From: CAZFCK01 sp964517355
Lineage (GTDB): Bacteria; Desulfobacterota; Desulfovibrionia; Desulfovibrionales; Desulfovibrionaceae
Assembly (NCBI GenBank): GCA_964517355.1
Contig: CAZFCK010000068.1
Coordinates: 1 to 20,644, forward strand
Reading direction: 5' to 3'
DNA: 20,644 bases
The notes under the pieces were generated by a model that worked only from the letters and a program-made list of their open reading frames with translations, searched no databases and was not told the DNA's origin. Positions 1 to 7,606 of this stretch are shown piece by piece (the first letter of the stretch is position 1; each line of letters starts with the position of its first letter). The position numbers were made by a program, and so were the translations under genes.

Positions 1-51
1 ACAAAGTTTAGGAAGGGGGAGCGCGAGGGGGAGAACCCTTTTTAGCGGCAG

Positions 52-82
52 CCGTAAGGCGCGGTCGTTTCGCGCCTTACGG
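52..82. repeat. Strong intergenic hairpin (12-bp perfect stem)
   Basis: CCGTAAGGCGCG at 52-63 is the exact reverse complement of 71-82, with a 7-base loop. Complementarity continues imperfectly outwards through the flanking GCGGCAG/ATGGCGAC. It lies about 95 bases beyond the stop of the minus-strand gene at 175-2856, so it could act as its terminator. There is no T-run after the stem in the minus direction (the sequence reads CTGCCGCTAAAAAGGG), so it may instead be part of a dispersed intergenic repeat. The adjacent stretch 11-45 (GGAAGGGGGAGCGCGAGG and onwards) is purine-rich and non-coding. Confidence 0.5.
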
Positions 83-174
83 ATGGCGACAGCAACGCTA
101 ACGGTTTCCCTCTCGCATATCCAGTGAATAAATCGGCGTTTCCTTAGAACCGGTGTAATGACCTGCAAAATACA

Positions 175-2856
175 TCAAGAAGAGCGATGCAGTCCGCGTT
201 CTTTAATCAAACGTTCGGCCAAAGCCATTTGATTGAGAGCACTGGGTGCGTGTCCGTCTATTTTCGCGGCAAGAACCTGGTAGAGAATTTCTCCAACAAC
301 GGGGCCGGGAGGCAGTCCCATGGCAATGAGATCTTTACCGCCAATATCCGGGCTCATGTGGCGTAGTGTTGTGAGATAATGGGAAATGCTGCGCTTGATG
401 TTTTCCCTGTTACACCGGGCCATGAGAAAGAGCACGCCTTCAAGGCTCACAGGTTCGAGCAAACGATGTAATTCGCTTTTGGAGCTTTGCCGGATATTCC
501 ATTGCAGGAGGAGTTCATTAACTTCAAATAGTTGTGTGCGTAGTGAGAGAATCTCTTTGCTGAGAGATTGAGAAAAGTTCAGGCGCTCGGCCAATTCGGC
601 GGCATCCCCGAACGACCAATCAAACATGAGCCCGAGCAAGTAAACACGCCAGACTTCGGGATTCGCCTCCACATAGAGTAACCTGTGCCACGTAAGTACG
701 CGGTCAATTTCTGCAATCAGGGCTTCTCGCCGGGGTGTCAGTTTCAACTTCGGGTGAATGGCGGGCAGCAGTTCAAGCTTGGACATGGAACGCAGGCAGG
801 GCAAGGGATGAGCTTCTTCAAGTATAAGTTTAAGTTCGTGGAAAAGCCTGGCCCCAGATAGTTTGTGCAGAAGTTTGAGGTTGAGGGCGTTTTTGATCAA
901 CCGCATAGTCTGCTTGCCAATTTGAAAATCAAATCGTTGTTCAAAGCGGACGGCGCGCAACATGCGCGTAGGGTCTTCCACAAAACTTAACGAGTGGAGC
1001 ACACGCAATGATTTTTCCTTTATATCGCGTTGTGCCCCAAAAAAATCCACGAGTCGGCCAAAATTGTTTGGATTAAGCTGTACGGCCAAAGCATTGATTG
1101 TAAAATCCCGCCGGAACAAGTCCATTTTGATGGAGGAAAGTTCCACAGTGGGGAGTGCGGCAGGGTATTCATAATACTCAAGTCGCGCAGTGGCGACATC
1201 AATGTGCCGTTCTTCATGGCTCCCCTCGGGAGTATAGATCACCACTGCGGTCTTAAATTTTTGATGGGCGCGCACCCGTCCGTGCAGTGTTTTTGCCAGA
1301 AGGTTGGCAAAGGCTATGCCATCGCCTTCGACCACCAAGTCTAAATCATGATTCGGGTATCGTAAGAGTAAATCGCGCACAAAGCCGCCGACAACAAAAA
1401 CCGAGGCCCCTATTTCCTGCCCCAACTCACCCGCTTTTTGTAACAACTCAATGATTTTTTTAGGAAGTCTTTCGCGAAGCAGGCTTCGAACGTTACGCTC
1501 CCTGTTTTTTTCCGGCTGCAAGGTTTCAGGTATGCGCGCCGGTTCTTCGATGAGCTTGTTGATAAGGTCGGTACGTGTAATCACGCCAACAAGCTCGCCA
1601 TCATCAACCACAGGCGCCAGGCGTTGATGTTGGCCGATTATGATTTCTATCACGGGGTAAAGATCGGAATGGGAACTCACCATGGAGCATTCACGCAACA
1701 TATATTCTTCCACGGCTATGTGTCCCAATTCGTGAGCAAGAGCGCGGGTAGCGATATTCTGATCCAGCACGCCGGCGCAGCGTTTTGTTTCCTTATCCAC
1801 AACCGGCAAGGCTTTCAGGTTGAAGTTGTTCATTTTTTCCAAGGCCACATTGATAGGTGTATCAGTTTCCACAACGATGGCAGGGAAGGACATGAGGTCT
1901 TTAACCAGGATTTGCGGATTGATGTGCGTATAGAGCAAGGCGAAGATTTCATCTTTGACTTGCGAAAGAGTGCGGTCTTTTATTGTGGCGGAAGCTGCGA
2001 ACTGATGCCCGCCGCCCCCCAATGAGGAGCAGATCTGTCCCACGTTGACATCCGGGGTGCGACTTCTCGCCACCAGGACAATCCGATCCTGCATGCGACC
2101 GAGAGCGAATAACGTTCGTACGTTCTGGATGTCGAGCATTTTGTGAACGAGGAGGGCGAAATCTCCAACATATTGTTCCAGAGACACTTCGGCGATAGTG
2201 ATCGTCACGCCGTTGATTTCGTGGGTTGTTGCGGATTCAAGCAAATCATTGAGGATGGATATTTGTTCAGCGGTAAGATCTCTGTGCAACACGTCCGCGA
2301 TGACGTTGAGGTCCATTCCTTGAGAACGCAGCCAGGCCGCGGCCAGGAAGTCATGCTCCGTTGTTGAGGAAAAGGTAAAGGAACCGGTATCCTCGAAAAT
2401 GCCGCATCCGAGTATGGTCGCTTCATCTTCTTGGAGCGTTAAGTTTCTTTTTTGCATTTCAAGTGCCAAGATCGAGGTCGTGGCGCCCCATGGTTTCACA
2501 ATGCCTTTGACATAAGGCACATCGTCGTCCGAGTCGGGGTGATGATCATAGGCGTGGATTTCAATATCGGGCTTTTCAAGCAAGGGAAGTACGTGCGCCA
2601 GGCGTCCACGTTGCCGCGTATCGACAATGACCAGGGTCTCCACGCCTTCCAAATCAATGTCTTTGGCGTTTTGAAAGTCGAATAAATAGGTGGCGCTTTC
2701 AATGAAAAAATTGCGCAGGGTTTTTTCCTGACTGCCGGGAAAAACCAGGGCTGCATCGGAATAGAGTTTGCTGGCTGCGATAATGGCGGCCAAGGCGTCG
2801 AAATCCGCGTTGTTGTGAGCGGTGATAACCGTTTTAACCTGACGTTGTTGGGTCAT
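175..2856 (-). CDS. DHH-CBS-tRNA nucleotidyltransferase/poly(A) polymerase family fusion protein
   Basis: This 893-residue protein has three parts. Residues 8-310 are a DHH/DHHA1 phosphoesterase module (HNNADFDAL at 14-22, DHH at 104-106, GGGGHQFAAS at 280-289). Residues 315-435 are a pair of CBS domains, which usually bind adenine nucleotides. From about residue 480 there is a class II nucleotidyltransferase head (GG at 490-491, metal-binding DLD at 504-506, RRDFTINAL at 582-590, EDPTRMLRAVRF at 627-638) followed by the tRNA-binding tail. The C-terminal part should add A or CCA to tRNA 3' ends; the sequence alone does not tell me which. The DHH part resembles oligonucleotide/c-di-NMP phosphodiesterases. 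This architecture is known in Aquifex-like bacteria and deltaproteobacteria. The ATG at 2854-2856 follows a GGAGAA at 2868-2873. It lies 36 bases after the xerD stop and is probably cotranscribed with xerD. Confidence 0.93.
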   Translation of the reverse strand: MTQQRQVKTVITAHNNADFDALAAIIAASKLYSDAALVFPGSQEKTLRNFFIESATYLFDFQNAKDIDLEGVETLVIVDTRQRGRLAHVLPLLEKPDIEIHAYDHHPDSDDDVPYVKGIVKPWGATTSILALEMQKRNLTLQEDEATILGCGIFEDTGSFTFSSTTEHDFLAAAWLRSQGMDLNVIADVLHRDLTAEQISILNDLLESATTHEINGVTITIAEVSLEQYVGDFALLVHKMLDIQNVRTLFALGRMQDRIVLVARSRTPDVNVGQICSSLGGGGHQFAASATIKDRTLSQVKDEIFALLYTHINPQILVKDLMSFPAIVVETDTPINVALEKMNNFNLKALPVVDKETKRCAGVLDQNIATRALAHELGHIAVEEYMLRECSMVSSHSDLYPVIEIIIGQHQRLAPVVDDGELVGVITRTDLINKLIEEPARIPETLQPEKNRERNVRSLLRERLPKKIIELLQKAGELGQEIGASVFVVGGFVRDLLLRYPNHDLDLVVEGDGIAFANLLAKTLHGRVRAHQKFKTAVVIYTPEGSHEERHIDVATARLEYYEYPAALPTVELSSIKMDLFRRDFTINALAVQLNPNNFGRLVDFFGAQRDIKEKSLRVLHSLSFVEDPTRMLRAVRFEQRFDFQIGKQTMRLIKNALNLKLLHKLSGARLFHELKLILEEAHPLPCLRSMSKLELLPAIHPKLKLTPRREALIAEIDRVLTWHRLLYVEANPEVWRVYLLGLMFDWSFGDAAELAERLNFSQSLSKEILSLRTQLFEVNELLLQWNIRQSSKSELHRLLEPVSLEGVLFLMARCNRENIKRSISHYLTTLRHMSPDIGGKDLIAMGLPPGPVVGEILYQVLAAKIDGHAPSALNQMALAERLIKERGLHRSS

Positions 2857-2892
2857 GACGCAACATGTTCTCCGGCTTTGAAATGCGTTTTT

Positions 2893-3810
2893 TTATCCGC
2901 GTGGGTGATAGTCGTGATGCACGGCCAGGAGTCGGGCGGTCTGGACGTGGGTGTATATTTCCGTGGCGGTGACATCTGCGTGCCCCAGCAGTAATTGCAC
3001 GCTGCGTAAATCAGCGCCGCCTTCAAGCAAGTGGGTGGCGAAACTGTGGCGAAAGGTATGGGGAGAAATTTCCTTATGCACATGGGCCTTGGTTGCGTAA
3101 CGTTTGATGCATTTCCACACGGCTTGCCGTGAAAGACCTTTGCCCGAACGATTGAGAAAAAGATAGGGTTCCACCGGTTTGAAAGCGGGGCGCCAGTGTG
3201 CGATATACGTCGTCAGCAGTTGTTGGGCCGTCTCATGGATGGGCACGATGCGTTCTTTGCTTCCTTTGCCAAAGACTTGCAACAGGCCGCTCTGGGCGTC
3301 GTAATGCAGGGCCTGAAGCTTGATGCATTCAGAAACGCGCAGGCCGGCCGCGTACAGCAGCTCAAGCATGGTTCGGTCCCGAAAGCCCAATTTGTTGCCC
3401 AGATTGGGTTGCGCAAGCAGGGAAAGCATCTCTTGGCGTGAAAGAACATGGGGCAGCCCCCGTGTGAGTTTCGGCCCTTGGAGAAATGCCGAAGGATCTC
3501 GGTTGAGTATGCCGTTTTCCACACACCAAACGCAAAAACCGCGTAGGGTGGACAGGTGGCGGGCAAGACTGCGGCTCGTGAGTCCGCTGCCCCGCAATTG
3601 TGCCTGATAAAAAAGAATATCCTCTTCCATCACGGACGTGAGAGCCTTTCCGGTTTCCTGCAGGTAGGTAAAAAAGGAACGCAAATCAGCGGTGTAGGCC
3701 TGGAGCGTATTTTCGGAGAGTCCCTTCTCGACGATAAGATATGTTGCATAGCGGTCAATTATTGTTTCATGTTGCGGGGCGAGCTCGCTGGCAATCGTTT
3801 GGCCTTTCAT
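2893..3810 (-). CDS. xerD: Tyrosine recombinase XerC/XerD family
   Basis: This 305-residue site-specific recombinase would resolve chromosome dimers at dif with a partner Xer protein. An N-terminal SAM-like core-binding domain (about 17-105) precedes the catalytic domain. All six catalytic residues are visible: R158 (AAGLRVSE), K182 (GKGSKER), H251 and R254 (HTFRHSFATHLL), H277 (LLGHADV) and the nucleophile Y286 (TEIYTHV). The length matches the family (about 300). The ATG at 3808-3810 follows GGGGAGC at 3815-3821 at good spacing. The gene heads a two-gene minus-strand unit with the DHH-CBS-nucleotidyltransferase gene. The choice of XerD over XerC is by general resemblance only. Confidence 0.9.
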   Translation of the reverse strand: MKGQTIASELAPQHETIIDRYATYLIVEKGLSENTLQAYTADLRSFFTYLQETGKALTSVMEEDILFYQAQLRGSGLTSRSLARHLSTLRGFCVWCVENGILNRDPSAFLQGPKLTRGLPHVLSRQEMLSLLAQPNLGNKLGFRDRTMLELLYAAGLRVSECIKLQALHYDAQSGLLQVFGKGSKERIVPIHETAQQLLTTYIAHWRPAFKPVEPYLFLNRSGKGLSRQAVWKCIKRYATKAHVHKEISPHTFRHSFATHLLEGGADLRSVQLLLGHADVTATEIYTHVQTARLLAVHHDYHPRG

Positions 3811-4223
3811 TTATGCTCCCCTTGCCTTGGCTATGATGAGTTGCAAAAAATATTGTAAATGAATACAATTAGTTTATTCAGTTAACGTTTATAACTACAG
3901 CAAGCGGCGCTTCACCTTTTAATCAAGCCGGATAAAAGGTTCAGAGGCTTGGTGTGCATGTTTTGCATACCGGGACCGGCTGACGCGCAACCCGCATTGG
4001 GGCGCGGTGAAAGAATTGACAGCATGCCTCAGCACATTTAGACAAAGAGGCTTTGAAGCACAATCGTTATCAGCGGGACTGCTTTTTTCATTCTCATGGC
4101 CCCAGTAGCACAATGGCCGAGCCAGTGCAGGCCCTGCGGCGTATTCGCAGGAGCTCGAAGCCGACGATATCTGGCTCTCTGGTAACACAATTTGAAAAGA
4201 TCTAGCGAGAGGATACGCAGCTT
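3811..4223. other. Divergent intergenic region between xerD and dapL
   Basis: This 413-base region separates the minus-strand xerD from the plus-strand dapL. It contains an 18-bp dyad (ATTGTA-N6-TACAAT, 3852-3869) 42 bases upstream of xerD; read on the minus strand its TACAAT could also serve as a -10 box. It also contains a dapL promoter candidate at 4016-4044 and a 6-bp hairpin (CCTGCG/CGCAGG, 4133-4151) in the presumed dapL leader. Short open frames cross it, but none has a credible ribosome binding site or recognisable product, and I see no tRNA fold or recognisable riboswitch. Confidence 0.5.
4016..4044 (+). promoter_or_regulatory. Candidate sigma70 promoter for dapL operon
   Basis: A consensus -35 TTGACA at 4016-4021 is followed by a 17-base spacer and a weak -10 TAGACA at 4039-4044 (3 of 6 matches). 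If used, the leader would be about 170 bases and would include the hairpin at 4133-4151. Confidence 0.4.
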
Positions 4224-5393
4224 ATGCCCCAGTTTCAACTAGCCGACAGACTGGCCGCGGTACCCCCATACCTGTTTGCCGAGATTGACCGCGTAAAAAA
4301 CGAAGTCAAGGAGCGGGGTGTTGACATCATTAGTCTTGGCATTGGTGATCCGGATACGCCGACACCTGACTTTATCATCCAAGCCTTGGACGCGGCCGCG
4401 CGAAAACCCGTAAATCATCAATACCCTTCCTATATCGGCCTGCTCGCTTTCCGTAAAAGCGTGGCGCAGTGGTACCAGCGCCGTTTCGGAGTCTCCCTGG
4501 ACCCTGAACACGAGGTTGTCTCCCTGCTTGGCTCAAAAGAGGGCATTGCCCATTTTCCTCTTGCTTTTGTCAATCCCGGCGATCTGGTGCTGTGTTGCTC
4601 CCCATGTTATCCCGTATACCCAATCGCCACGGCATTTGCGGGGGGCGAAGTGCATTATCTGCCCCTGTTGGATGAAAACGATTTCCTTCCGGACCTGGAC
4701 AGCATAACCCCCGAGCAGTGGCAGCGGGCAAAAATGCTCTTTTTGAATTACCCCGGTAATCCCACCTCCGCCATGGCGCCCCGGGCCTTTTTCGAAAAAT
4801 GCGTGGCCCTGGCCAAAAAGCACAAAGTCATTCTTGTACACGATGCAGCATATTCTGAGATCTACTATGATCCGGACGACAAACCGATGAGCATTCTGGA
4901 AATTGATGGCGCCAAAGAAATTGCTATCGAATTTCACTCGTTGTCCAAAACCTACAACATGACAGGCTGGCGTATCGGCATGGCCTCGGGCAACGCGCAG
5001 TTGGTGAAAGCCCTTGGCAAAATAAAGGAAAATGTGGACTCCGGTATCTTCCAAGCCGTGCAAGAGGCGGGAATCGCGGCCCTGGACCAGGGCGACGCCT
5101 TTACCGAAGAGCTTCGCCAAATGTACAAACAACGCAGAGACGTGGTCATCCGCGCTTTGGATAAAATAGGCGTGAAGTGCAGGGTGCCCAAGGCTTCATT
5201 TTATATTTGGGCTCATATCCCCCAGGGGCATACCTCGTCAGCCGCATTTGTGACCAAAGTGCTGCAGGAGACCGGCGTGGTGCTGACCCCGGGCAACGGC
5301 TTTGGTACAGCAGGTGAAGGATTTTTCCGTATCTCGCTGACCACGAGCAATGAAAGAATCGAGGAGGCGGTCTCACGTATCGCCAGTTTATAA
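4224..5393 (+). CDS. dapL: LL-diaminopimelate aminotransferase (DapL-type, PLP-dependent)
   Basis: This 389-residue class I/II aminotransferase is probably DapL, which converts tetrahydrodipicolinate directly to LL-diaminopimelate for lysine and peptidoglycan, bypassing the acylated intermediates. Visible features are the N-terminal substrate motif (SLGIGDPD at 37-44), NYPGNP at 175-180 with the PLP-contacting Asn, D207 and Y210 (HDAAYSE), the Schiff-base lysine K242 in SLSKTYNMTGWRIG, and a C-terminal arginine in FFRISL. The length matches the family. The ATG at 4224 follows GAGAGGA (4207-4213). The gene is followed by folK with overlapping or near-overlapping signals, and the two probably form one transcript. 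Related class I aminotransferases are the alternative, but the motif pattern and the usual presence of DapL in Desulfovibrio-like bacteria favour this call. Confidence 0.88.
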   Translation: MPQFQLADRLAAVPPYLFAEIDRVKNEVKERGVDIISLGIGDPDTPTPDFIIQALDAAARKPVNHQYPSYIGLLAFRKSVAQWYQRRFGVSLDPEHEVVSLLGSKEGIAHFPLAFVNPGDLVLCCSPCYPVYPIATAFAGGEVHYLPLLDENDFLPDLDSITPEQWQRAKMLFLNYPGNPTSAMAPRAFFEKCVALAKKHKVILVHDAAYSEIYYDPDDKPMSILEIDGAKEIAIEFHSLSKTYNMTGWRIGMASGNAQLVKALGKIKENVDSGIFQAVQEAGIAALDQGDAFTEELRQMYKQRRDVVIRALDKIGVKCRVPKASFYIWAHIPQGHTSSAAFVTKVLQETGVVLTPGNGFGTAGEGFFRISLTTSNERIEEAVSRIASL

Positions 5394-5401
5394 CCGCATA
5401 T

Positions 5402-5887
5402 GTGGGGCTGGGGTCCAATCAGGGTGATAGCCTGGCTTTGTTGCAAAACGCCAGAAAGGCGCTCGCCGCATTGCCCGGAATCACCTTGCAGGACATCTCC
5501 CCGATTTATCGAACCGAACCTCAAGGGCTCAAGGAGCAACCGTGGTTCTTTAATCAAGTGGTTTCGCTTGAATGTTGCGCCAATTGGACGGCAAGAGCAC
5601 TGCTGCACAGCTTGTTGGAAATTGAAACCACTTTCGGCCGAACTCGCGAAGGAAAAGTTAAGTTCGGGCCACGTCCGCTTGATTTGGATTTATTGCTTTT
5701 TGGCGCTGACATTCAGCAAGGGGCGGAATTGACGGTGCCACACCCGCGCATGCGGGACCGTGCTTTTGTTTTGGTACCGCTTCATGATGTCGCGCCGGAT
5801 TTCGTTTTTCCGGACGGGCAAAGCCTGAAACAAGCTTTGGAAGCTCTTTCATTCCACGTCCGCAAGGACGAAATCTGCCAAAAGTGA
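5402..5887 (+). CDS. folK: 2-amino-4-hydroxy-6-hydroxymethyldihydropteridine pyrophosphokinase
   Basis: This is HPPK, which transfers pyrophosphate from ATP to hydroxymethyl-dihydropterin in folate synthesis. It shows the N-terminal GLGSNQGD motif and the family signature GPRPLDLDLLLFG (89-101 from the GTG start), with VPHPRMRDRAFVLVPL further on. The conventional start is GTG at 5402, but that begins inside the first beta strand. The frame is open upstream and reads ITAYVGLGSN from an ATA codon at 5390-5392, the usual HPPK N-terminus, giving 165 rather than 161 residues. No ATG, GTG or TTG exists between the upstream in-frame stop (TGA at 5351-5353) and 5402. A GAGGAGG lies at 5361-5367 inside dapL, far from the GTG. 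Translational coupling to dapL is likely. Confidence 0.9.
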   Translation: MGLGSNQGDSLALLQNARKALAALPGITLQDISPIYRTEPQGLKEQPWFFNQVVSLECCANWTARALLHSLLEIETTFGRTREGKVKFGPRPLDLDLLLFGADIQQGAELTVPHPRMRDRAFVLVPLHDVAPDFVFPDGQSLKQALEALSFHVRKDEICQK

Positions 5888-5909
5888 GGCAGGAAACAGG
5901 CAGGCAACT

Positions 5910-6179
5910 ATGTTGAAATTTATCATTCTCATTGTGGCGGGTTTTATCCTTTATAAGTTGTTCACCAACGACAGCAAGCGTAAGGCAAAAAACAGCAAAA
6001 AGGAAACCGAACGCCTTAAGGCAACGGGTGAGCTTGTCCGGGATCCTGTCTGCGGCACGTATGTCAGCGTGAATAGTGATATTCGTGTTCGGGAAGGTGA
6101 GACTGTCCATCGCTTTTGCAGTTATGAATGCCGTGATACCTTTCTGAAACAGCTTGAAGAAAAGGGATCTGCAAAATAA
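5910..6179 (+). CDS. Small membrane-anchored YHS/TRASH-like cysteine protein
   Basis: This 89-residue protein has one N-terminal membrane segment (residues 3-17), a short lysine-rich cytoplasm-facing stretch (21-37), and a compact C-terminal module. The module has Cys48 in RDPVCGTYV and Cys70/Cys74 in HRFCSYECRDTFLKQL. This spacing is typical of YHS/TRASH-type metal-binding domains, so zinc, copper or another soft metal is the likely ligand; no function is established by the sequence. The ATG at 5910 is preceded by an AGG-rich stretch (AGGAAACAGGCAGG). It starts 22 bases after folK, with a terminator 58 bases downstream, so it is the last gene of the dapL-folK transcript. Confidence 0.75.
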   Translation: MLKFIILIVAGFILYKLFTNDSKRKAKNSKKETERLKATGELVRDPVCGTYVSVNSDIRVREGETVHRFCSYECRDTFLKQLEEKGSAK

Positions 6180-6237
6180 AACGCTGCAGCATGGGCCTTT
6201 TCACATGGGCGTATTTGTATCAAGCCACGATTTCCCG

Positions 6238-6272
6238 CCCCCTTGCCTGAGAAGGTGAGGGGGTTTCTTCTT
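6238..6272 (+). terminator. Rho-independent terminator of the dapL-folK-YHS unit
   Basis: CCCCCT (6238-6243) pairs with AGGGGG (6258-6263). An inner CCT/AGG pair (6246-6248/6253-6255) flanks a GAGA loop, and the stem is followed by TTTCTTCTT. Confidence 0.8.
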
Positions 6273-6409
6273 GTGCTTCTTATGGGACACAGCGGAGAGA
6301 GCCGCAATGGAAACGGAGTGTTTTTTCCGGTCCTTTTTTAGCTCCATTATTGCCGCGGAAAAGAAGACATGACACAATCCACACATTATTTCTATGAGTT
6401 CTTAAAAAC

Positions 6410-6440
6410 TTGACTTGGCAACGCAGTACTGCGTGACATT
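6410..6440 (+). promoter_or_regulatory. Candidate promoter/operator with 14-bp perfect palindrome
   Basis: TTGACT at 6410-6415 is a good -35 box. ACGCAGTACTGCGT (6421-6434) is a perfect palindrome just after it. A weak -10 GACATT at 6435-6440 would give a 19-base spacer containing the dyad, an arrangement typical of MerR-family activated promoters; a stand-alone repressor site is equally possible. It lies about 100 bases before the PPOX-like gene at 6539. Confidence 0.4.
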
Positions 6441-6538
6441 GAGTAATATTTTGGATTGTTCGTACGTAAAAATAGAACCAGCGCCACATACGTTACGACA
6501 CCGCATTGCGGTCTAACGGCAAAAAAAAGGGGTTTATC

Positions 6539-6964
6539 ATGGAGATGTATAAGCGTATTATACGTAAAAATACATTATGTGTCCTGGCTACCTGCGCAGA
6601 GGAATCACCTCATTGCTCACTGATGCTATACTGCATCAATGAAGAGTGTACTTCTCTCTACATGGCGACCCTGAAAAATACAAGAAAATACGTGAATATA
6701 CGCAAAAATCCCTCTGTGAGCATACTTGTTGATACAAGGACCACATGTGTGGATTCGGAATTTCCAATGGATCTTCAGGCCGTGACCCTGGGGTGTCATG
6801 CAACCGAGCTTGAAGGACAGCAAAGGGGGCAGGTGTTGACACTCCTCATGACGACGCACCCCCAATTGATTGAATTGGGCGACGCTTCGGATATTGCGGT
6901 ATTTGAGATGCATATTCGCAATGTTCAAATTCTTGCAGGTGTCAAATCTGTTCAGAATTTGTAA
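6539..6964 (+). CDS. Pyridoxamine 5'-phosphate oxidase-like (FMN-binding split-barrel) protein
   Basis: This is a 141-residue protein of the PPOX/split-barrel type. The N-terminus TLCVLATCAEESPHCSLM, then SLYMATLKNTRKYVNIRKNPSVSILV, is the usual pattern: strand, turn, then the xxT.KxxNIxxNPxVS helix-strand. Such proteins bind FMN, F420 or haem and are often of unknown substrate; here a small flavin-dependent oxidoreductase is inferred. The start chosen is ATG 6539, six bases after AAGGGG (6527-6532). A TTG at 6506 in frame would add 11 residues and is less likely. There is no neighbouring gene in the same unit. The upstream palindrome at 6421-6434 suggests dedicated regulation. Confidence 0.75.
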   Translation: MEMYKRIIRKNTLCVLATCAEESPHCSLMLYCINEECTSLYMATLKNTRKYVNIRKNPSVSILVDTRTTCVDSEFPMDLQAVTLGCHATELEGQQRGQVLTLLMTTHPQLIELGDASDIAVFEMHIRNVQILAGVKSVQNL

Positions 6965-7045
6965 CTGGTCGTGGATTTCTTCTCTTGGTGCGATAACAAG
7001 GTAGGAAGTCGTCACAGGTTTTGCGTAAGGGGGGATCGATCTCTC

Positions 7046-7074
7046 TTGACAGATCATACGGGAGATCATTTATT
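7046..7074 (+). promoter_or_regulatory. Candidate sigma70 promoter
   Basis: Consensus TTGACA (7046-7051), 17-base spacer and TTTATT (7069-7074, 4 of 6). The spacer carries GATCAT at 7052-ish and again near 7064 with 6 bases between, which could be a regulator site. No supported gene begins soon after; the next is at 7607. Confidence 0.35.
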
Positions 7075-7425
7075 TGAGTCGATAGATTCAATCAAATTAA
7101 CTCGTCCGAATCGAATACCGGTGCCAACGTTCGATTATTAGGATAGTAACCTTTTTTTATGGCAAATTTGGACTGTGGTGTTTTTCGATATATTGGATTG
7201 GAGCGTTACTTTATGTTGCATAGGTGGTTGTGTGCTGAACCGAGTGATACTCAAGAATTTTTCAGCTTATCATATTGAACGCAACCCAGTGGTGGATTCG
7301 ACGTCGATCGGTGATCGGCTGTGACACATGGCGGTTTTGTGCCGGGGCTTTTTACCATCGGCCGAATAGTTATGATCATCGCGCTGTTATGAATGAAGGA
7401 TGAACACCAATGGTTTCAGTATGTG

Positions 7426-7456
7426 TTGATAAAAGTCTCATAATGTAAATTATGTT
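7426..7456 (+). promoter_or_regulatory. Palindromic operator candidate with promoter-like boxes
   Basis: CATAAT-GTAA-ATTATG (7439-7454) is a perfect 6-bp-arm dyad. TTGATA at 7426-7431 and TATGTT at 7451-7456 could be -35/-10 boxes (19-base spacer) overlapping it, for the gene starting at 7607. Confidence 0.3.
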
Positions 7457-7554
7457 AACTTTTATTTGTTCCTTTCATAATCTTCATACTAGCGCACTTA
7501 CGACTTTGGATAAGGCTCACCTTCTGAAACAATGCATATGGTTTCAAATGCATA

Positions 7555-7590
7555 AGAGCATCCATACTTTTTCAAAGTGAAGATGCTCTA
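7555..7590. repeat. AGAGCAT hairpin repeat, short copy
   Basis: AGAGCATC (7555-7562) pairs with GATGCTCT (7582-7589). Inside, ACTTT (7566-7570) pairs with AAAGT (7574-7578) around a TTC loop. The right half 7566-7590 matches 12364-12388 at 21 of 25 positions, defining a repeat family. It sits directly before the AAGGA ribosome binding site of the gene at 7607, so in the mRNA it is a stem next to the start region. Confidence 0.65.
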
Positions 7591-7606
7591 AAGGACGACG
7601 ATAATA

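Larger units (their letters stand above)
6180..6538. other. Intergenic region with terminator and operator-like palindrome
   Basis: About 360 bases. It holds the terminator at 6238-6272, an AT-rich stretch, a -35-like TTGACT at 6410 and a 14-bp perfect palindrome at 6421-6434. A CATGGGC repeat (6190s and 6203-6210) lies just before the terminator. No coding region is supported. Confidence 0.5.
6965..7606. other. Long AT-rich intergenic region upstream of the nitrilase fusion gene
   Basis: This 640-base stretch has no convincing gene. It contains a TTGACA-17-TTTATT promoter candidate (7046-7074) whose spacer holds a GATCAT-N6-GATCAT direct repeat. A 16-bp palindrome CATAAT-GTAA-ATTATG lies at 7439-7454, immediately downstream of TTGATA at 7426-7431. 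The AGAGCATC hairpin sits at 7555-7589. A 39-codon open frame at 7159-7278 has no ribosome binding site and no recognised relative. I see no tRNA or known riboswitch. Confidence 0.5.

Noticed and set aside
4090..4190. tRNA-like stretch (CAGTAGCACAATGGCCGAG) upstream of dapL
   Set aside because: No cloverleaf could be formed: no acceptor stem and no proper T-loop.
4533..5132. 199-codon minus-strand open frame inside dapL
   Set aside because: Antisense shadow of dapL; no conserved motif, and the plus-strand protein is clearly real.
7159..7278. 39-codon open frame starting ATG in the gap before the nitrilase fusion gene
   Set aside because: No Shine-Dalgarno sequence upstream (a run of T instead), no recognisable similarity, and too short to support.
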